DNA of 64,000 nt, from assembly GCA_032988165.1 (NCBI GenBank), contig JANTQF010000016.1, positions 62,001 to 126,000 on the forward strand, written 5' to 3'. The translations under genes and the position numbers were made by a program. Positions 60,263-64,000 of the stretch are shown in pieces; position 1 is the stretch's first letter; every line of letters starts with the position of its first letter. The DNA is from Emmonsiellopsis sp. PD_33 (taxonomy: Eukaryota > Ascomycota > Eurotiomycetes > Onygenales > Ajellomycetaceae). The notes beneath the pieces are model-generated. The model saw only the letters and a program-made list of their open reading frames with translations, had not been told where the DNA came from and searched no databases.

Positions 60263-61179
60263 ATATATATATTTCATACCTCCTTCCTCCTCCTCCTACT
60301 CAGCTATGATCCATTGCCAGAGCTTTCATCAAACTTGAAAAAAGATACAATAAATTTGCTGCATAATAGTCTTGATACAAGCTACCTTCTAGGACCTTCT
60401 CCATGAAATGCATTGGATGCATTTTCATCATACATTACTCATCAGGTTATTATCATGAGAGGACTGTTACATTATCCTGTTACCTATAGAGAAATATCAT
60501 CTCTATGCATGAAGGAGCATCCCCTACAGACAATTTAACCTACACCCTATAACATGGAATACATAATTCCAGTTTGTCTACCATATAGCCCTATATATAA
60601 TTATATTGCACATGCAACTTTTCATTCATTTTCAAAGATGTAATCCCCTCTGATTTATGTATGACACTCTATCTATTTTTTACACAAAAAAATTTAGTTG
60701 GTACATAATGATCAGGCAGCTTTATTTAATAATCAAGATACATGAAATCTATCTTAAAGATACAAGATAAAGTTATATATTCTACTTGTACTCTCCCATA
60801 CATTTCTGCATATACACATGATTAATGATATTACACACATACTTATTCCTCATATCAAGGTTACCTTCTATTCTAAATAATTGTGTGTAGGGGCTTTCAA
60901 TCCATATTAATCCCTTGGATTTAAACACAGCAGATTACCCAGCTAAAGCATATAATGCTTTAATTAATAATTACTAGAGAATACACCATCCATTAGCATA
61001 TCAGCTAAAAGGGATTAGGGGAATTATCATATAGAGCAGCAGAACACTGATGGAATAAATTTGATACATGAAGTCTAAATAAATATCAAGGAAAGTTGGT
61101 TAGAGATAGAGGAGGTGCCCAGTCCATCTGAAGATGGGTACTGCAAGCTATTTCCAAAGGTAATATGGCCAAGTAGAAT
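60263..61179. other. Unassigned AT-rich DNA
   Basis: No recognisable gene or terminal repeat is visible. Confidence 0.3.
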
Positions 61180-61656
61180 CCTATGAAGTCTATTACCTTG
61201 AATTGTTATGTTTGCTCAACCACTCTCTTTTGCATCAACACATGTAGTACCATCACATTCTCCTGCCCAAGCTTCTGAAAGAATATACTAGCATAGAAAG
61301 AGTCACAGCTAGCTGTAAGCTATTGAAGAATGATCATCTCAGTAAAGCTACTTTATATCCTACTGGAAGACAGGTAAACAGCCTGCCATGGATTTAAAAG
61401 TCATCTCATGCATTCATTATGTATGCTACAGCTTAATTTGATCGCCAGACTTGCCCATCCCATGAGGTGAAATCCCATGTCCCATCCCATAGCCAGGATG
61501 AATTCCTATGTCCCATCCCATAGGAAAATCGAAATCCCATGGTTTGTCCCATCCCACACATTAAATCCCATGAGATGAACTATTTTTTCCCATCCCATCC
61601 TATGATACCATGGGATGGAAAATCCCATGGGAAATCCCATCTCAGCAGCAACTTTA
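61180..61656 (+). mobile_element. Internally deleted hAT derivative
   Basis: Bases 61,180-61,455 match 15,251-15,529 and bases 61,455-61,656 match about 19,660-19,895, with the whole transposase gene missing between. The join falls at GACTTGCC/CATCCCATGAGG and shows a few bases of shared sequence at the breakpoint. It keeps CpGs at 61443 and 61530 that are lost in the long copy. It could be a non-autonomous passenger element. Confidence 0.8.
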
Positions 61657-61979
61657 AGAAGCATTTTATTCTTACTGCATGTAATACTTTCTAGTAATGC
61701 TAATGAGATAATTCATTAAGGAAATAAAAAAAAATGACTCTAACTGGATTCCACTACTGATGTTCCACCCTGTATCTCAGATACCTTTCATGAATAGATA
61801 CTGCACATCTATATCTCTCTGAATCTCCCTCTCTATGCAATTAAAAACAATGAATTTTATGTCCTTCTTCAGATATTAGGACCACCAACAGCTGTTCCTC
61901 ATTAAACAAGTCTTTGAAATGCACTTGATAGATACTATACAAATAATATGAAACAATTAGAATTAGAACTGAAGTAGCA

Positions 61980-64000
61980 AAGAAAGATTTCTCTGGCTGT
62001 AAATGTATAAACAAGTATTAATAACCTAGCATTTCTGAGTGTGGTCTATTATTTCATTAATGATCAATGAGAGTACAAGGAGTAACTGATTAGATTTAAA
62101 GCCCTAATGAAAAGCTATACTGGAGAGTATTTCATTGAAATTCTTATAGGTGTCATTTAAAATAATTACTGGGATATTCAATTTAATCTACTTGCAATTA
62201 CAATGGATAATGCTAAAAGCAATGAGACTATAATTTGCAGTTTGAAAGAGAGGTTGATTGTATATCAATGAGATGGTAATCAGAGATATATTCCATACAT
62301 TGCACATGTTATTCAGCTGGTAGTGTAGGCATTGATTAGTAAGCTTAAGATTAAGGTAGAATATGAGATAGTAGTAAGTTCTTTTAATGAGTAGAGTATT
62401 ATCTTATAGAGTGGGATTTCATTTTCTACTACTCTTCATAAGGTAATGATATTTGATCACACTCCTGCTATATTTAATTCTAAATACTAATATTAATAAT
62501 ACTTATATTAGATTCAATATATCACCATCATCATCAGTACCTCCTCAAAACAAGAGCAACAATTCTTTAATATTCAATATATAATAACATCTACATCCAC
62601 TACACAGTCTACTCCCCTTAAAATGATCCAGGATGTTAAGACACAATGGAGCTCAACATATGAAATAGCTGTTTATACACTTTAACTTCAGAAATCAATT
62701 AATTGCTAAGTAGAGAATTCTAAGAGAGAAAAGATTTAATCTTTAAAGCTCTCTACAACTAAATGAACTCAGTTGAAGTATATTATTGATTTACTCTTTC
62801 CCTTCTATATAGACTGGCCACTGGGACCAGGTAAATATATATATACTTACCTGGTTACTCATTTTTCATTAATAGTTAGTCCCATTTCATACATGTTTTA
62901 TTACTTTTCCTGCATGGTCCCATTTGGTCCCACAGGCATAAAATCAAACCAAACCAAACCAAACAGGACCATGTAGTTTAGTCCCATTATAAACTAAAAT
63001 ATTTTATATTTTAAATAAGTTAAAATGTATTTTAAATGACTTTTTAAAACTAGGAAATTTTTAATCCAATTTTGACCCTGGAAATCTAGGAAAATTCCCT
63101 AAAAAGTATACTAAAAATAGTGGTTTTTTGCCAAGAAATGCCAAGAAGTGACATGGAAGTATCATGGAATAATCCTAGTCATGTTTGGTCCCATTTTAAA
63201 TTAAAAAGATTGGTCATTTTACCTGTTTTAAAATTTAAAATCATGTTTTAGTCACTCATGTGTGACTAAAACCAAACCAAACTAAACTAAACATGCATGA
63301 AAATTCATGGTCCCAGCAGCCAGTCTACTTCTATATAATAACTAAAGCTGTTTTATGGATGTAGACACCTATGTTGCAGATAGCATGATGAGTTTATAAT
63401 AATTTATTTAATCATCTGGAGGATTAATTGGAAAAGAGTTATAAACATTCCTCTTGAGATGAGGTTATACAGAGAGCTATTAAGGCTGTAAAGGCAAAAC
63501 TCTCTCTTTATTACAGTAAAATAGATCAGCACTTTGCAGATTTTTATGCTATTATAGCTGTATTGAATCCATCACTACAAGCAAATATATACTCAGAGGA
63601 TGATTGAATAAAGGAAGAATGGCAGGCATATATTAATATTATCAAGAAGTACTACAATAAGACCTACTGGTAGTATGAACCCTTAGACACTGAACCTGGA
63701 GATGATATAAATATAGTGGAGGATGATTCTCAGGTAGATAACACTTTTTAGTAATACTTTACCATGCAGATGCACAGATATATGCTAATAGTTAATTACA
63801 TAGAATCTTAATGTATTGGTTGTGAATTAGAATAAGGCCAGGCTAGCTACTTGTAGGACTAAGTTTGACTGCTACCTTTATGATGATAGAATAATCATCA
63901 AGCAGAAAATAATCCTTAAAATCTGGGCTGTACTTAAATATATCTATCTAATAGTTATAAGGATGGTACAGGATGTTCTTGCAATCCCCCTGGCAGGTAT
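61980..64000 (+). pseudogene. Second hAT transposase, split by the MITE, runs off the window
   Basis: The same blocks as at 16-18.5 kb occur in order. They are: a SLAVNV...LAFLSVV-like start (about 61,993-62,045); EYKE.LIRFKALM (about 62,077-62,110); LAITMDNAKSNETII (62,190-62,240); YIPYIAHVIQLVV (62,295-62,330); IQDVKTQWSSTY (62,625-62,660); and LLFPFYI (62,792-62,812). The MITE follows, then TKAVLWM (63,342), YNNLFNHLED (63,395) and AIIAVLNPSLQA (63,550). A hATC start lies at 63,880-64,000 (LKIWAVLKYIY, MVQDVLAIP). Without the MITE, PF-x-x-x-TKA reads across as in the first copy. It is more decayed than copy 1. Confidence 0.75.
62820..63327. mobile_element. hAT-type MITE, copy 2, with 8-bp target duplication
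   Basis: It is 508 bp long, with TAGACTGG at 62820 and CCAGTCTA ending at 63327. The terminal 20 bases match with two differences. It is flanked on both sides by CTTCTATA (62812-62819 and 63328-63335), the 8-bp duplication expected for hAT transposition. It is highly similar to copy 1 throughout and inserted in the second hAT gene. Confidence 0.93.

Larger units (their letters stand above)
1850..64000. repeat. AT-rich, CpG-depleted repeat block (RIP-like isochore)
   Basis: From about 1,850 to the window end the DNA is AT-rich and nearly free of CpG, while CA and TG stay common. The few CpGs seen by eye were at 21484, 42493, 42502, 42729, 60161, 60163, 61443 and 61530; the list may be incomplete. 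Recognisable transposon genes here carry many TAG and TGA codons where Gln or Arg is expected, as after C-to-T changes. This fits CpG-directed repeat-induced hypermutation rather than the CpA-directed form of Neurospora. The block consists of nested DNA transposons, a gypsy retrotransposon, minisatellites and unassigned remnants. Confidence 0.85.

Overview
The window looks like a chromosome segment of a filamentous ascomycete, most likely a eurotiomycete and perhaps of the Onygenales. It joins one ordinary gene to a very large AT-rich block of decayed repeats. Bases 1 to about 1,850 are GC-rich and hold the 3' part of a two-exon gene for a Nab2-like CCCH zinc-finger poly(A)-RNA-binding protein. 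Right after its 3' UTR the sequence changes to about 62 kb of AT-rich DNA with almost no CpG but plenty of TpG and CpA. That is the mark of CpG-directed hypermutation of repeats (RIP-like), as I recall it being described for Coccidioides and relatives. Nearly every reading frame there is broken, mostly by TAG and TGA codons that look like old CAG and CGA codons, so those genes are annotated as pseudogenes.

Layout. 2.4-4.6 kb: Helitron replication-protein remnant. 4.6-5.7 kb: LTR and integrase/chromodomain end of a minus-strand Ty3/gypsy element. 5.9-14.7 kb: unassigned decayed coding matter and minisatellites, including two inverted arrays of an 81-bp repeat. 14.7-19.9 kb: a 518-bp MITE with perfect terminal inverted repeats, then a 4.6-kb hAT transposon. 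19.9-21.76 kb: gypsy gag-protease. 21.76-53.1 kb: two divergent copies, in opposite orientation, of one composite unit (SNF2-type helicase, Plavaka/KDZ-type transposase, unrecognised gene X, an 18-bp-type array, start of gag). A further block with an unrecognised ORF ('Z') lies between the arms and again, inverted, at the far end. A 16-bp palindrome, CTCAGCTTAAGCTGAG, and its variants are scattered across this unit and were not seen elsewhere. 54.0-59.5 kb: two divergently transcribed gene pairs that I read as decayed histone-fold genes (H3-like on the minus strand, possibly H4-like on the plus strand). 59.8-64 kb: an 87-bp minisatellite, an internally deleted hAT derivative and a second hAT copy split by the MITE with a clean 8-bp target duplication.

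Apart from the Nab2-like gene nothing here is likely to make an intact protein. The main interest is the repeat-embedded histone-fold gene pairs (an H3 fold with a long loop 1, a Cys-rich N-terminus and an acidic tail), the repeated pairing of an SNF2 helicase with a Plavaka transposase and two unknown genes, and the dispersed palindrome. Boundaries in the decayed region come from reading by eye and are approximate unless a terminal repeat or splice site fixes them.
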